64,000 nt of DNA from an uncultured Sphingomonadaceae bacterium. Its GTDB lineage: Bacteria > Pseudomonadota > Alphaproteobacteria > Sphingomonadales > Sphingomonadaceae. Every line of letters begins with the position of its first letter. Positions within the stretch are counted from its first letter, which is position 1. Where the stretch lies: NCBI GenBank assembly GCA_947494305.1, contig CANLUL010000001.1, positions 1,364,001 to 1,428,000 of the forward strand. Direction: 5' to 3'. Below are positions 1-8,940 of the stretch, piece after piece. The position numbers and the translations under genes were made by a program. Below the pieces are notes generated by a model. The model was not told the origin of the DNA. It was given only the letters and a program-made list of their open reading frames with translations, and made no database searches.

Positions 1-767
1 TCGCCGATATCGAATCGCGCTATGGTGTGAGTGTCGAGATTGTTCCAGACGGTGAAGATGAAGGCGCCCGCATGGAAGTGAAAGCTTCTGGTAGTCCTCC
101 CAAAAATGTTCCAAAATTCGAACCTATTATCGATGATGATGACGATGAGGATGTGATTGAAGCGGCCGATAGCGATGAGGATGAAAAGCCTCGTAAACGC
201 CGCCGCCGCCGTGGCCGTCGAGGACGCGGTGCTGATCGCCCCGATGCACAGAGCGATGAAAATGAACAGCAACGCGACGATGAGCAATCAGAAAAGCCTA
301 AACCAAGTCGCGGTAAGAATTCTGAACCAAAAGCAGACGATGGCAAGCCTGTCGAAAAAGGTGAAGAAAAACCAAAACGCACTAGATCCCGCAAGAAACC
401 TGCTGCTAGTGAAGAAAAATCAGAAACAGCTGGTTCTGATGAGGCTGTAGCTGAAGAAAAGCCAAAACGCCGCCGTGCACCTCGCAAGAAAAAGGTGGAT
501 GACGTCGAGGTAAAAGCGGACGCACCGGTACCGGAGGAAAAAACCGAAGAAAAGCCCAAAAAGCCGGCACGCTCAAGGGCGAAAAAAGCAGACGGCGACA
601 CAGAAACGGCCAAAGAGGAAAAGCCGAAACGGGCATCACGAGCAAAAGCCAAGCCAGCTGCAAAAGCCAAAACTACAAAATCTGATGAGCCAAAACCAAC
701 TTCAGATACAAGTGGAGGCAACACAGAAGGTGGTCGCAAAGGCTGGTGGCAACGTACTTTTGGATAG
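1..767 (+). CDS. rne: Ribonuclease E, C-terminal part (5' end outside window)
   Basis: This is the 3' end of a gene that enters the window in frame at base 3 and stops at 765-767. The first visible residues (ADIESRYGVSVEIVPDG) match the end of the RNase E/G catalytic half. The rest is the low-complexity scaffold expected of RNase E: an acidic stretch, an Arg-rich block (RRRRRGRRGRG) near codon 60, then alternating Lys/Arg/Pro/Glu clusters, ending in KGWWQRTFG. In the family this tail binds RNA and degradosome partners, and the enzyme starts mRNA decay and processes rRNA. The tail is disordered, so partner sites cannot be read. The first GTG at 27 is only an internal codon. A terminator-like hairpin follows. 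Confidence 0.9.
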   Translation, partial: ADIESRYGVSVEIVPDGEDEGARMEVKASGSPPKNVPKFEPIIDDDDDEDVIEAADSDEDEKPRKRRRRRGRRGRGADRPDAQSDENEQQRDDEQSEKPKPSRGKNSEPKADDGKPVEKGEEKPKRTRSRKKPAASEEKSETAGSDEAVAEEKPKRRRAPRKKKVDDVEVKADAPVPEEKTEEKPKKPARSRAKKADGDTETAKEEKPKRASRAKAKPAAKAKTTKSDEPKPTSDTSGGNTEGGRKGWWQRTFG

Positions 768-773
768 TATATT

Positions 774-808
774 GATCTCGCCCAATTGGCTTTGGGCGAG
801 ATCTATTT
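774..808 (+). terminator. Rho-independent terminator-like hairpin after rne
   Basis: A perfect 12-bp inverted repeat (GATCTCGCCCAA / TTGGGCGAGATC) with a 6-base loop starts seven bases after the rne stop and is followed by TATTTCA. The stem is strong but the T tract is short, so termination may be partial. Confidence 0.7.
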
Positions 809-865
809 CATCGCTGGTTAAGATTGAATCTGTAAGACTGGTCGGAATTCTGTAAAAGGACTTCA

Positions 866-2275
866 ATGACTCCTCCCCCTCTCTATTTGGCACGCGCTTT
901 TCGCCAATTCGATTTGGCCGCAACATTTCGACTTTTTGTCGCTTTTCTGGCGATTTCTGCCATTACTGCGCAACCGGTTGCCGCCCAATCTATATTACGC
1001 GATGCGGAAACCGAAGAACTCTTCCGCGATATGGTCGCCCCTTTAGTCGAAGTATCGGAACTTGATGCCAGGGACGTCGAAGTCATTCTGATCAATGACA
1101 AACAAATTAACGCCTTCGTGGCTGGCGGCCAACGAATGTTTTTCTTTTCTGGCTTGATCGCTACGGCTGACAGCGCAAACGAAGTTCGCGGCGTGATGGC
1201 ACACGAGCTAGGTCACATAACGGGCGGTCATGCAATCCGCTTCAATGAAGGCTTAGAGCCAGCAACTGGGATTACGATTCTCAGCTTGATCTTGGGCGCA
1301 GCGGCTATTGCTGCTGGTGCGGGAGAGGCCGGCGCGGGTATTCTAGCAGCAGGACAACAAGCTGCTTTGGGTAAATTTCTGGCCTTTAGCCGGGAACAAG
1401 AACGACGTGCAGATGCCGCCGGTGCAAGGTATCTATCCAAAGCGGGTATCACTGGCAAAGGGTCGATCAACTTTTTCAAACAGTTACAAAATTACGAGTT
1501 TCGCCTCGGGATCCCGCAGGAAGACAGCTATGGTCGAACGCACCCTCTTTCAGGTGAACGTGTTTCTCTATTGCGTGATGTCTATCAGGCGGACCCTGCC
1601 TGGGACGTAACACCCGATCAGGATATTGAACGTCGTTTTCAGAGGGTAAAAGCCAAATTGCTCGGTTTCACGGCGGAACCCAACGCCACGTTAAGAGAGT
1701 ATCCTGAGAGCGACCAAAGCGTTCCTGGACGCTATGCAAGAGCCTATGCTTGGCACAAAAGCGCTTACCCGGATCGCGCGCTATACGAGGTTGAAAAGCT
1801 ATTGGCATCAGCACCAAACGATCCTTATTTCTTGGAACTACAAGGGCAAATATTACTGGAATCAGGCAATCCCGAAGGGGCGCTGACTCCTCTTCGAAAA
1901 GCGGTCAAGCTTACCAACAATCAACCTCTAATCGCCAGTTTGTTTGGACATGCGCTGGTTGCAACCGAAGATGAACAGCATCTGGCAGAGGCCTCAGAAA
2001 TTCTAAAAGCCGCGGTTACAAAAGATAATCGAAACCCGTTTGCTTGGTACCAATTGGGCGTTGTTTATTCACAGAAAGGCGACAAGCCGCGTGCGCAGTT
2101 GGCCACCGCAGAGAGTGCACTTTTGCAAAGGAATTATCCTACCGCCATCAGAAGTTCACAAATCGCTATGGCTGGCATCAAAGAAAATACGCCAGACTGG
2201 ATCAGAGCTCAGGATATCTCATTGATTGCCAAAACCGAGTTCGAACGAAACGGTGGTAAACGAAGGCGACGTTGA
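866..2275 (+). CDS. M48 family zinc metalloprotease with C-terminal TPRs (BepA/YfgC-like)
   Basis: The 469-residue protein begins with a basic N-terminus and a hydrophobic signal ending near QPVAAQ (residues ~20-42), so it is exported to the periplasm. The zinc motif HELGH lies at residues 113-117, and the EQERRADAAG segment about 60 residues later supplies the third ligand (Glu). The C-terminal 180 residues carry TPR-like helices. This protease-plus-TPR order is that of BepA/YfgC, which degrades or assembles outer-membrane proteins such as LptD. The role is inferred from the architecture. The ATG at 866 is preceded by an AAGGA ribosome site. A DsbA-like gene follows, which fits envelope quality control. 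Confidence 0.9.
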   Translation: MTPPPLYLARAFRQFDLAATFRLFVAFLAISAITAQPVAAQSILRDAETEELFRDMVAPLVEVSELDARDVEVILINDKQINAFVAGGQRMFFFSGLIATADSANEVRGVMAHELGHITGGHAIRFNEGLEPATGITILSLILGAAAIAAGAGEAGAGILAAGQQAALGKFLAFSREQERRADAAGARYLSKAGITGKGSINFFKQLQNYEFRLGIPQEDSYGRTHPLSGERVSLLRDVYQADPAWDVTPDQDIERRFQRVKAKLLGFTAEPNATLREYPESDQSVPGRYARAYAWHKSAYPDRALYEVEKLLASAPNDPYFLELQGQILLESGNPEGALTPLRKAVKLTNNQPLIASLFGHALVATEDEQHLAEASEILKAAVTKDNRNPFAWYQLGVVYSQKGDKPRAQLATAESALLQRNYPTAIRSSQIAMAGIKENTPDWIRAQDISLIAKTEFERNGGKRRRR

Positions 2276-2368
2276 TGGGTTTGTAACGAACCTCGAAAAA
2301 TCTCCGAACAACTATGGACAAGCCCTGCCACCTCTTTCATGGGTTGCGGGGGCAAAGGATTGTAATCC

Positions 2369-3154
2369 GTGGAAGATAAAAAAAATAACAGGTGGTTGAT
2401 AATGGCAGGTGGCGGTTTGGCTTTGGCAGCGGCTGTAGGTGTATGGTTCTGGCAAACAGGAAGTGTTTCGGCCGGTAGTGAGGCAACTGAAGCTGCACTG
2501 GCAGCGGGTATTGATGGCAAGGAACAAAAGGCAATTGAAGCCATTGTTCGCGATTATATTTTGAACAATCCAGAGATTATTCCGGAAGCTGTCGAAATTC
2601 TGCAGAACCGTCAGAAAGCAGAAGTTCTCAATCAGGTACGTGATCAGATTGAAGCTCCTTTTGCCAACGCGGCCTGGGCCGGAAATCCAAATGGCGATGT
2701 CACTGTCGTCGAATATTCCGACTTTGCCTGCCCTTATTGCAAACAGACAACCGCTGATATCGACCGTGTTCTAAAAGAAGATAATAATATTAAGGTCGTT
2801 TTTCGCGAGCTTCCCATATTGAGCGAAGCGAGCAACGAGGCCGCTTTGATGGCATTGGCCGCCGCAAAACAAGGCAAGTATTTCGCATTTCACAAAACGA
2901 TGTTCGCTACAGGCCGCCCTACCCCATCGACTATAGAAAGTGCTGCGCGGGAGGTTGGCATTGACCTCGCGGAAGCGCGTCAATTCATGGGAAGCAGCGA
3001 AGCGCAAAAAGAGATTCAGGCCAATATCGAAATGGCTAGAAAACTTGAATTCACCGGCACACCGGCTTGGGTCGTGGGTGAAGAATCTGCCGTTGGTGCT
3101 GTGGGCTATGATGGGTTGAAGGAAATGATCGCCGATGCCCGGGCTTCAAAATAG
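2369..3154 (+). CDS. DsbA family thiol:disulfide oxidoreductase
   Basis: The 261-residue protein has an N-terminal membrane anchor or signal (residues ~8-30), a helical linker, then a thioredoxin fold with the redox motif CPYC at residues 121-124 (context SDFACPYCKQ) and a cis-Pro loop TGTPAWVVG near the C-terminus. The family oxidises or isomerises disulfides in periplasmic proteins. CPYC rather than CPHC is common in the Com1/DsbA-like group, so the exact redox role is open. The GTG at 2369 has an AAAGGA site about nine bases upstream; an ATG at 2402 is the alternative. Its stop is one base from the stop of the convergent rlmE. Confidence 0.9.
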   Translation: MEDKKNNRWLIMAGGGLALAAAVGVWFWQTGSVSAGSEATEAALAAGIDGKEQKAIEAIVRDYILNNPEIIPEAVEILQNRQKAEVLNQVRDQIEAPFANAAWAGNPNGDVTVVEYSDFACPYCKQTTADIDRVLKEDNNIKVVFRELPILSEASNEAALMALAAAKQGKYFAFHKTMFATGRPTPSTIESAAREVGIDLAEARQFMGSSEAQKEIQANIEMARKLEFTGTPAWVVGEESAVGAVGYDGLKEMIADARASK

Positions 3155-3155
3155 C

Positions 3156-3818
3156 CTAGGACCCCTTAAAACCCTGCGCTACAACATACCACTCGGATGA
3201 ACCCTTGCGGCTTGCTGGTGGTTTTGCGTGTTTAACAGTTTTAAAGTGCTTCTTAAGCAAAGTCAGAAGTTCATTATCCGTGCCGCCTGCCAAAACTTTT
3301 GCGACAAACACTCCGCCTTTTTCCAGATTCTCAATGGCAAAATAGGCACCGGCTTCAACCAAGCCCATTGTTCGCAAGTGATCGGTTTGCTGATGCCCGA
3401 CCGTGTTGGCAGCCATATCTGACAGGACCAGGTCGGGTTTCGTGCCCAGCGCTTCAATCAATCTATCCGGCGCGGCATCGTCCATGAAATCCATCTCGAA
3501 TATCGTCACGCCGTCAATGGGATCAATCGCTAGCAGGTCGATCCCAACAACCGATGCCTTCGGGGTGAATTTGCGGACCACTTGGGCCCATCCACCAGGT
3601 GCAATACCCAAATCGACTATCGCACGCGATCGACGAACAAATTTAAATCGTTCGTCCAATTCGATCAGTTTATAGGCAGCGCGGGAACGATAACCATCGG
3701 CTTTGGCCTTCTTGACATAAGGATCGTTCAACTGACGTTCCAGCCATTTGGTCGACCCTAGCTTCCGACCCTTTGCGGTCTTCACTCGCTCTTTATGACC
3801 AGATCGTCCTCGGCTCAC
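3156..3818 (-). CDS. rlmE: 23S rRNA (uridine-2'-O-)-methyltransferase RlmE (FtsJ/RrmJ)
   Basis: RlmE methylates the 2'-OH of U2552 in the A loop of 23S rRNA using S-adenosylmethionine. Visible features are a basic N-terminus (SRGRSGHKERVKTAKGRK), the SAM-binding motif DLGIAPGGWAQV, and a K-D-K-E set: Lys in SRAAYKL, Asp in VLSDMAAN, Lys in FVAKVLAGG, Glu in SSEWYVVA. I chose the GTG at 3818, giving 220 residues, the usual family length. The open frame extends 29 codons further, but that part lies inside ppx and is not FtsJ-like. The GTG overlaps the ppx stop as GTGA, which suggests translational coupling. Confidence 0.92.
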   Translation of the reverse strand: MSRGRSGHKERVKTAKGRKLGSTKWLERQLNDPYVKKAKADGYRSRAAYKLIELDERFKFVRRSRAIVDLGIAPGGWAQVVRKFTPKASVVGIDLLAIDPIDGVTIFEMDFMDDAAPDRLIEALGTKPDLVLSDMAANTVGHQQTDHLRTMGLVEAGAYFAIENLEKGGVFVAKVLAGGTDNELLTLLKKHFKTVKHAKPPASRKGSSEWYVVAQGFKGS

Positions 3819-4924
3819 GATTTCATCTCGTTCGATGACATAAGCGATCGCAAAATACCTTCGCGAATTCCGCGATCTGCTACACCAACACGATTGGCTG
3901 GCCAAATATCCAAAATGCTATCCAATATCGCACATCCACCGACAACCAGATCAGCACGTTCTTTACCGATGCAGGGAATTTCAGCGCGTTCGGATGGTGG
4001 ACATGCCGCCAGCATGGCGCTGATATCGCGCATTGATTGTGCTGGCACGATCAAACCATCGATAACTTTCCGGTCGTAATGCGGTAGTTTCAAATGCAGG
4101 CTAGCCAGAGTCGTAACTGTACCACTTGTTCCCAGCAAACGATAATCTGCATCGGTATCATAAGGAAGGCGCGACGCAAATTCGGCGAAACTATCGGTAA
4201 CCCGTTGTCGCATGGCGGCATACGCAGCGGCTCGTGCGTCCGCATCCGAGCCGTCATAGCGTTCGCTCTCCGTGAGTGAAACCACGCCCCAAGGCGCGCT
4301 AAGCCAGTCGACAATTTCCGGTGCGTTGCCGGTTGTGTCAACCAACACCAATTCCGTCGAACCACCCCCAATGTCAAAAATCAATGCTGGCCCCTCACCG
4401 GGCTCCAGCAAAATATGGCAACCAAGCACAGCTAGTCTGGCTTCTTCTTCCGCGGAAATCACATTGAGCGCGATTCCAGTTTCACTCCGGACTCTCTCGA
4501 TAAATTTGTTTCCATTGCTCGCTCGTCTGCAAGCTTCAGTTGCGACACTGCGCGCCAGGGTCACATTGCGGCGGCGCAGCTTATCGGCGCAAATGGAAAG
4601 AGCGGCAACGGCCCTATCCATCGCCCGATTGCTGATCCTGCCAGTCTCCCCAAGCCCCTCGCCCAGTCTAACAACACGCGAGAACGCATCAGTAACTATG
4701 AAACCGTCAGAAGAAGGCTTGGCGACTAACAGTCGACAATTATTGGTGCCAAGATCAATGGCTCCATATGACCGCATTTTCGGCCATCGCGCACCATTAC
4801 TTCTGGGTGCAAAAGACGGAGTTCGACTCCGCTTATCTTGTTTCGCCGCATGGTTCGGGCGGGTATTCCTTGCGGATTCCCGGCCTTTTTTTCTCTGCGG
4901 CGATGGGGATGGTTGATCCGCCAT
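3815..4924 (-). CDS. Ppx/GppA family phosphatase
   Basis: This 369-residue protein has an Arg/Pro-rich, probably disordered N-terminal ~50 residues. The ASKHA-fold Ppx/GppA domain follows, with the first phosphate loop YGAIDLGTNNCRLLVA and the second FDIGGGSTELVLV. The family hydrolyses inorganic polyphosphate and/or the 5' phosphate of pppGpp. The short, single-domain form cannot be assigned to Ppx or GppA from sequence. It is the first gene of a two-gene leftward unit with rlmE, joined by a 4-base overlap, a pairing seen in other alphaproteobacteria. Confidence 0.9.
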   Translation of the reverse strand: MADQPSPSPQRKKGRESARNTRPNHAAKQDKRSRTPSFAPRSNGARWPKMRSYGAIDLGTNNCRLLVAKPSSDGFIVTDAFSRVVRLGEGLGETGRISNRAMDRAVAALSICADKLRRRNVTLARSVATEACRRASNGNKFIERVRSETGIALNVISAEEEARLAVLGCHILLEPGEGPALIFDIGGGSTELVLVDTTGNAPEIVDWLSAPWGVVSLTESERYDGSDADARAAAYAAMRQRVTDSFAEFASRLPYDTDADYRLLGTSGTVTTLASLHLKLPHYDRKVIDGLIVPAQSMRDISAMLAACPPSERAEIPCIGKERADLVVGGCAILDSILDIWPANRVGVADRGIREGILRSLMSSNEMKS

Positions 4925-5043
4925 AACCGTAAACTCTTATGTTCTCCGGATCGGATAATACCGCCGGTACTTGATAGTAGAGATAACCGTTGGAAGGCTG
5001 GTGCGCAAGATATAAGAGATAGGTAACCACGGGGAGAACTATA

Positions 5044-5613
5044 ATGGGGCAAAAATCGGTACTAGTATTCGCAGGCAGCGCGCGAAAAGATTCTTTCAAC
5101 AAGAAATTAGCGCAATATGCCGCCAAACAATTAGCCGACAAAGGCATTGAACATAGTTTTGCAGATTTGAACGATTATCAAGCACCGCTTTATCATGGAG
5201 ATCATGAATCGGAGACCGGTATTCCGGAGTCGATGCAAAGATTCAAACAGCTCATGAAATCACATGACGCCTTTCTAATCGCAAGCCCAGAATATAACGG
5301 GTTTGTTCCGCCGTTACTGATCAATACCTTCAGCTGGTGTTCTCGGCCAGAACCGGGAGACACCAACCTTATCGCGACACGCTTAAAACATATTGGTCTG
5401 ATGGCAACGTCTCCTGGCGCGATGGGTGGAATTCGGATGCTGCCCAGACTGCGTGAAGCTCTGTGCGACTTGGGGGCAATTGTTATCCCCGGACCGGTCG
5501 CCATTGGTGGGGCAATGACGGCCTTTGATGAAGACGGTAATCTTATCGACGAAGGCAACCAGAAACGCATTTCGGCGTTGATTGAAACACTCACTGCGAC
5601 TGCAGGGATCTGA
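5044..5613 (+). CDS. NADPH-dependent FMN reductase family protein
   Basis: The 189-residue protein is a single flavodoxin-like domain. An N-terminal GSARKDSFNKKLA phosphate-binding loop (residues ~11-23) and ASPEYNGFVPP (~79) are the FMN and dimer motifs of the NAD(P)H:FMN reductase family (SsuE/ChrR/YieF-like). Such enzymes reduce FMN, quinones or metal oxyanions with NAD(P)H in the cytoplasm; the substrate here is unknown. A GGGGAGAAC ribosome site precedes the ATG. The SRAP gene starts seven bases after its stop, so the two are probably cotranscribed. Confidence 0.88.
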   Translation: MGQKSVLVFAGSARKDSFNKKLAQYAAKQLADKGIEHSFADLNDYQAPLYHGDHESETGIPESMQRFKQLMKSHDAFLIASPEYNGFVPPLLINTFSWCSRPEPGDTNLIATRLKHIGLMATSPGAMGGIRMLPRLREALCDLGAIVIPGPVAIGGAMTAFDEDGNLIDEGNQKRISALIETLTATAGI

Positions 5614-5620
5614 GTCTGCG

Positions 5621-6292
5621 ATGTGCGGGCGGAAGTTTAGTCACGAAGAACTAACATGGGCCGACTATCGGGACATGCTGCAAATCATCCAATCACCGCC
5701 TGACACCAATTTTCAACCAAACTACAATATCTGCCCGACGCAGAAGGTGCCTGTCTGTCTAACAACTAATGGCCAACGAGTTTTGCGTAAAATGCACTGG
5801 GGTCTGGTACCGCAATGGGCGAAAGACACTAAGTTCGCGGCAAAGATGATCAATGCGCGCAGCGAAACTCTGACGGAAAAGCCTTCGTTTCGTCCTCTGG
5901 TGAACAAAAACCGATGTATTATAATGGTTTCCGGATTTTACGAGTGGGAAAGAATAGGGAAACACAAGACTCCCTATAAAGTGGAAGGGGGTGACAAAGC
6001 ACCCATGATGCTTGGCGGACTTTGGACCTCAAATGACAAACTAGAACTAGATAGCTACAGCGTGATCACCACTGCTGCTCCAAAAGGATTTGAGCATATT
6101 CACCACCGCGCACCAGTGATAATTGATCCCGAACAAGTAGCTTCATGGCTCGACAACGACTGGTTTGAAGCAAAGCAAATTGCCCAGCCATTTGCTGGAA
6201 GGCTCTCCGCCGTTGAGATAAATGCGGCGGTCAATAGTAACCGAAATAATAGCCTACAATTGCTTGAACCAGCACCAGCAAGACTGATCTAA
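5621..6292 (+). CDS. SOS response-associated peptidase (SRAP/YedK/HMCES family)
   Basis: SRAP proteins form a covalent thiazolidine crosslink with abasic sites in single-stranded DNA through the Cys exposed after Met removal, shielding the lesion. Here Cys2 directly follows Met1 (MCGRKFS), which fixes the start at 5621 although the frame is open further upstream. Other family motifs are NARSETLTEKPSFR, GFYEWER (active-site Glu) and HIHHRAPVII (active-site His). The 223-residue length is normal. There is no visible LexA site upstream, and the gene appears to ride with the FMN reductase gene. Confidence 0.92.
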   Translation: MCGRKFSHEELTWADYRDMLQIIQSPPDTNFQPNYNICPTQKVPVCLTTNGQRVLRKMHWGLVPQWAKDTKFAAKMINARSETLTEKPSFRPLVNKNRCIIMVSGFYEWERIGKHKTPYKVEGGDKAPMMLGGLWTSNDKLELDSYSVITTAAPKGFEHIHHRAPVIIDPEQVASWLDNDWFEAKQIAQPFAGRLSAVEINAAVNSNRNNSLQLLEPAPARLI

Positions 6293-6351
6293 AACCGCTT
6301 GACCAGCCCCCACTCCCTGCCTATTGCCGCGCGCTTACGACCACACGGCAT

Positions 6352-6425
6352 TCCCCTGTCGTCTAATGGTAAGACTACGGACTCTGACTCCGTCAATTGT
6401 GGTTCGAATCCACACGGGGGATCCA
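6352..6425 (+). tRNA. tRNA-Gln (anticodon CTG)
   Basis: A 74-nt cloverleaf with acceptor TCCCCTG / CGGGGGA (one T-G pair), D loop with CTAATGGT, anticodon stem ACGGA / TCCGT around loop CTCTGAC (anticodon CTG), T arm with GGTTCGAATCC, discriminator T and an encoded CCA. It reads CAG codons. Confidence 0.95.
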
Positions 6426-6613
6426 AAACTATTTGGCCATATAGACACTCCTTCATTCAAAGCAAAAGTGCAAGTTCAAGGCATATGGTTCTCGACATGT
6501 AAACCGGTGTACCGCTGTGTTTATTTGGTAAACTCTTCTACAAACTCGCAAATCAAAATCGTTTTTTCTCTCATCCATGATAACGGCCCACAATCCCAAA
6601 TTGTGAGACCCCT

Positions 6614-7006
6614 ATGCAAGAAGCAAATCTTGACTATTTCTACCAAAAAGAAGTAAACCCTGACGAGGAAGTGGTTGGCACCATCGAATGCCTTCATGAA
6701 GGAAATCCATTTGTCGGAACGCTAATATTAACCGATCAGCGGTTGGCCTTTGTCCGCAAGGGAACCCCCGGGTTCGAGGTTCTCGTTATTCGAAGCAGCC
6801 TCATTGCGAATGTTGAGCAACGCATAGATCGCGGCCTTGATTTTATTTTGATAGTGACTCTGAAAAATTTTTCGCAAGAATTTGAGCTACGCGGCATCGA
6901 TATGGCGAGCAAGCAAGCCTTTGTTGATCAAATAAAAGATCAGTTCGAACTTTGTGGCAACAGCGTTCTGCCGATCAGCAAGGACCGTCCCTCAACGCAT
7001 CTCTAG
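6614..7006 (+). CDS. Small PH-like (YokE-type) domain protein, unknown function
   Basis: The predicted 130-residue soluble protein has the pattern GTLILTDQRLAFVRKG, then two or three further beta strands, then a C-terminal helix (MASKQAFVDQIKDQFELC). This resembles bacterial PH-like/YokE domains, in which a strand ending in LT-DQRL-FV is typical; the assignment rests on pattern alone. It lies alone between tRNA-Gln and the leftward xpaC-telA pair. The ribosome site is weak (GTGAGA). The C-terminal ~17 residues look unstructured. I cannot assign a function. Confidence 0.65.
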   Translation: MQEANLDYFYQKEVNPDEEVVGTIECLHEGNPFVGTLILTDQRLAFVRKGTPGFEVLVIRSSLIANVEQRIDRGLDFILIVTLKNFSQEFELRGIDMASKQAFVDQIKDQFELCGNSVLPISKDRPSTHL

Positions 7007-7020
7007 AGATTGGGTGTGGA

Positions 7021-7734
7021 TTATTGCGCTTCGCCAATTTTGTCATATTTCATTTCCAGAAACCGCTCCCGGATCGAAAGATTGTCAATATCACCTTGCG
7101 CAATCTGCTGGGTCACGTCGGCAATTTCTTTTTCGATCAGTGATAATCCACTGACTAGCTGTTCATCTGGGCTTTTCATGCCATCTTCAGATTTGGTGCG
7201 CATGGAGGTTGGAATGGAACGATAGCCATTGATCAATTCTGGCAAATGCTCGCCGACCAATTTCCGCACTTCATAGGCGGCTGATTCTTTTTCATCCAGT
7301 TTCTGTAACTGCGGTGACAGTGCATCCAGTTGCGCACCGATGTCGTTGACAATTCTTACGGCGGGAGCAGGCAAGGCTGGCCGCTGGTTTTCCAACCAAA
7401 TTTCCGTTTTGCCCGCCAATGATTTCAGATCAGATTGAATCAAGGATTCTGGTGTTGGCAGTTTCATTTTGGGGAATTTCATGGAGGCCCAAATACCGCC
7501 GCCAATTAGACCAGCCGCGATCATCACACCCCAAAAACCAATACCGCTGATTATACCGCCGACAACGCTTGCTCCAACCAGAACAGCTCCGGTCCAAACT
7601 GCTGCCCTGCCCAGTTTCTTCATGAAATGCCCGCGCTTCAGAGATTCAGACCGTGTGCCTATCGACCGACGATACTGAGAGTCCTTCAGCGCCCGATTGG
7701 CGTTCATCATGACTTGGTTGGAGGATTCAGTCAC
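7021..7734 (-). CDS. XpaC-like membrane protein, partner of TelA
   Basis: This 237-residue protein has a short polar N-terminus, then a Gly/Ala/Val-rich hydrophobic segment (residues ~40-80) long enough for two membrane passes. A soluble, mostly helical C-terminal part follows (KFPKMKLPTPESLIQSDL onward). It starts with GTG immediately after the TAA of the upstream telA-type gene. In Bacillus and many other genomes an XpaC/YceG-type protein is encoded beside TelA/YceH; I use that context plus the membrane-helix layout for the call, since direct similarity is not obvious by eye. The pair may act on the envelope under toxic-anion or antimicrobial stress. Confidence 0.6.
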   Translation of the reverse strand: MTESSNQVMMNANRALKDSQYRRSIGTRSESLKRGHFMKKLGRAAVWTGAVLVGASVVGGIISGIGFWGVMIAAGLIGGGIWASMKFPKMKLPTPESLIQSDLKSLAGKTEIWLENQRPALPAPAVRIVNDIGAQLDALSPQLQKLDEKESAAYEVRKLVGEHLPELINGYRSIPTSMRTKSEDGMKSPDEQLVSGLSLIEKEIADVTQQIAQGDIDNLSIRERFLEMKYDKIGEAQ

Positions 7735-8940
7735 TTATTCTTCCAATGCGCTCAATGGATTGGCTTCCGGTGATTCCAGTTTTGCCTTTTCCGCTCCTTC
7801 GGCGCGAGCGATATAGCCTTTCGATTTTTCAATCTCACCAGAAAGCGAATTCACGGTAGTTTTCATGTTCTCCAGCGCTTTCAGCTTGAACGTATCGATA
7901 TTGTCCATTGTGTCGTAAACATTCTGGAAAGCGCGCTGCAATGTCTCCAAAGGAATGGTAGATGATGCAGCCTGCTCGTGAATTTGACCGGTTTGGTTTT
8001 TCAGCATCTCGCTGGTGCTATCAATAACCCCTGCCGTCGTCGTATTCAGTGCGGAAATCTGATCGAGGACCAGCCTCTGATTGGTCAATGCCTGTGCCAC
8101 GGTAACCCCCGTACGAAGCGCTCCAACCGTAGTAGTACTTGCGCGATCAACGCCTTTCACAAGCTCGACATTGTTCTTCTTCACCAGATCAAGTGCTAGA
8201 TAGCCTTGCACTGTCACGGCCATTTGAGTCAGCAGGTCCTGCGTGCGTTGCCGTACATAAAATAGTGCGCTTTCGCGGATGGCTTTTGCTTTTGCCGGAT
8301 CTGTTGCGTCAAGTTCTGCAGCTTTATCTTCCAGACGCTGATCCATAGTTTTCGAAACATGGATCATCTGTTCCAGTCGCCCCATGGCGGCCCACAGGTT
8401 TTTGCGCTCCACATCGATGGCGGCATTGTCCATCAACAATTCGTCTTTACCGGAACGCAGGCGGTCCAGGATCGATCCAATATGACCTTGCGCACTTTGA
8501 TACCCATCAAAATAGTTACGAAGTTTGTTACCGAAGGGTATGATACCAAATATTTTTTTCCTGGTCGTGAGATTTCCTTGCTTACCCGGGTCAAGGTCTT
8601 CAACGGTTCGGCGAAGCTCGGCCAAATCAGCGCCTATTCCCGCTTCTTCGTCCATAGAGCGGATCGGACGGTCAAGAAATCGATTGGATTGACCTGCCGC
8701 TTCCTGGATTTCTTTGCGGCCCATATTAGTGATCTGATCAACTTTTTTGCCAAATTCCGGGCTATTTTCATCCTGCGCGATCAGATCGTCGATGAAACCA
8801 TCAACTTTTTCTTCCAGCTTCGATTTTACCTCATCTCCTACAGGAACCAAGCCAGAGGCTTTTTCTGGTGCAACAACGGCAATCGGCTCAGGCGGCGTTA
8901 GTTGCAGTTCTTCGGTTTCGGTAATTGTTTCGGTTGCCAT
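7735..8940 (-). CDS. TelA family toxic anion resistance protein
   Basis: The protein is almost entirely alpha-helical and soluble, with family features such as FIDDLIAQD, an NRFLDRPIRS segment, KIFGIIPFGNKLRNYF near the middle, and a long helical C-terminus with KALENMKTTV. TelA homologues are linked to resistance to tellurite, nisin and other agents, by an unclear mechanism. I chose the ATG at 8940 (401 residues) because GGAGG lies ten bases upstream; the frame is open to a GTG at 8985 with no good ribosome site. It is the first gene of the leftward pair with the XpaC-like gene. A perfect AT-rich palindrome lies ~85 bases upstream. Confidence 0.88.
   Translation of the reverse strand: MATETITETEELQLTPPEPIAVVAPEKASGLVPVGDEVKSKLEEKVDGFIDDLIAQDENSPEFGKKVDQITNMGRKEIQEAAGQSNRFLDRPIRSMDEEAGIGADLAELRRTVEDLDPGKQGNLTTRKKIFGIIPFGNKLRNYFDGYQSAQGHIGSILDRLRSGKDELLMDNAAIDVERKNLWAAMGRLEQMIHVSKTMDQRLEDKAAELDATDPAKAKAIRESALFYVRQRTQDLLTQMAVTVQGYLALDLVKKNNVELVKGVDRASTTTVGALRTGVTVAQALTNQRLVLDQISALNTTTAGVIDSTSEMLKNQTGQIHEQAASSTIPLETLQRAFQNVYDTMDNIDTFKLKALENMKTTVNSLSGEIEKSKGYIARAEGAEKAKLESPEANPLSALEE

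Noticed and set aside
20-739. 239-codon leftward ORF opposite rne
   Set aside because: It is Ser/Phe/Arg low-complexity sequence created by the repetitive Lys/Glu/Arg codons of the RNase E tail on the other strand. It has no domain or ribosome site.
4272-4916. 214-codon rightward ORF opposite ppx
   Set aside because: It is the shadow of a well-supported ppx gene, has a Ser/Ala/Arg composition and shows no family pattern.
8359-8901. 180-codon rightward ORF opposite telA
   Set aside because: The opposite strand carries the clear TelA protein. This ORF has no start signal or recognisable motif.
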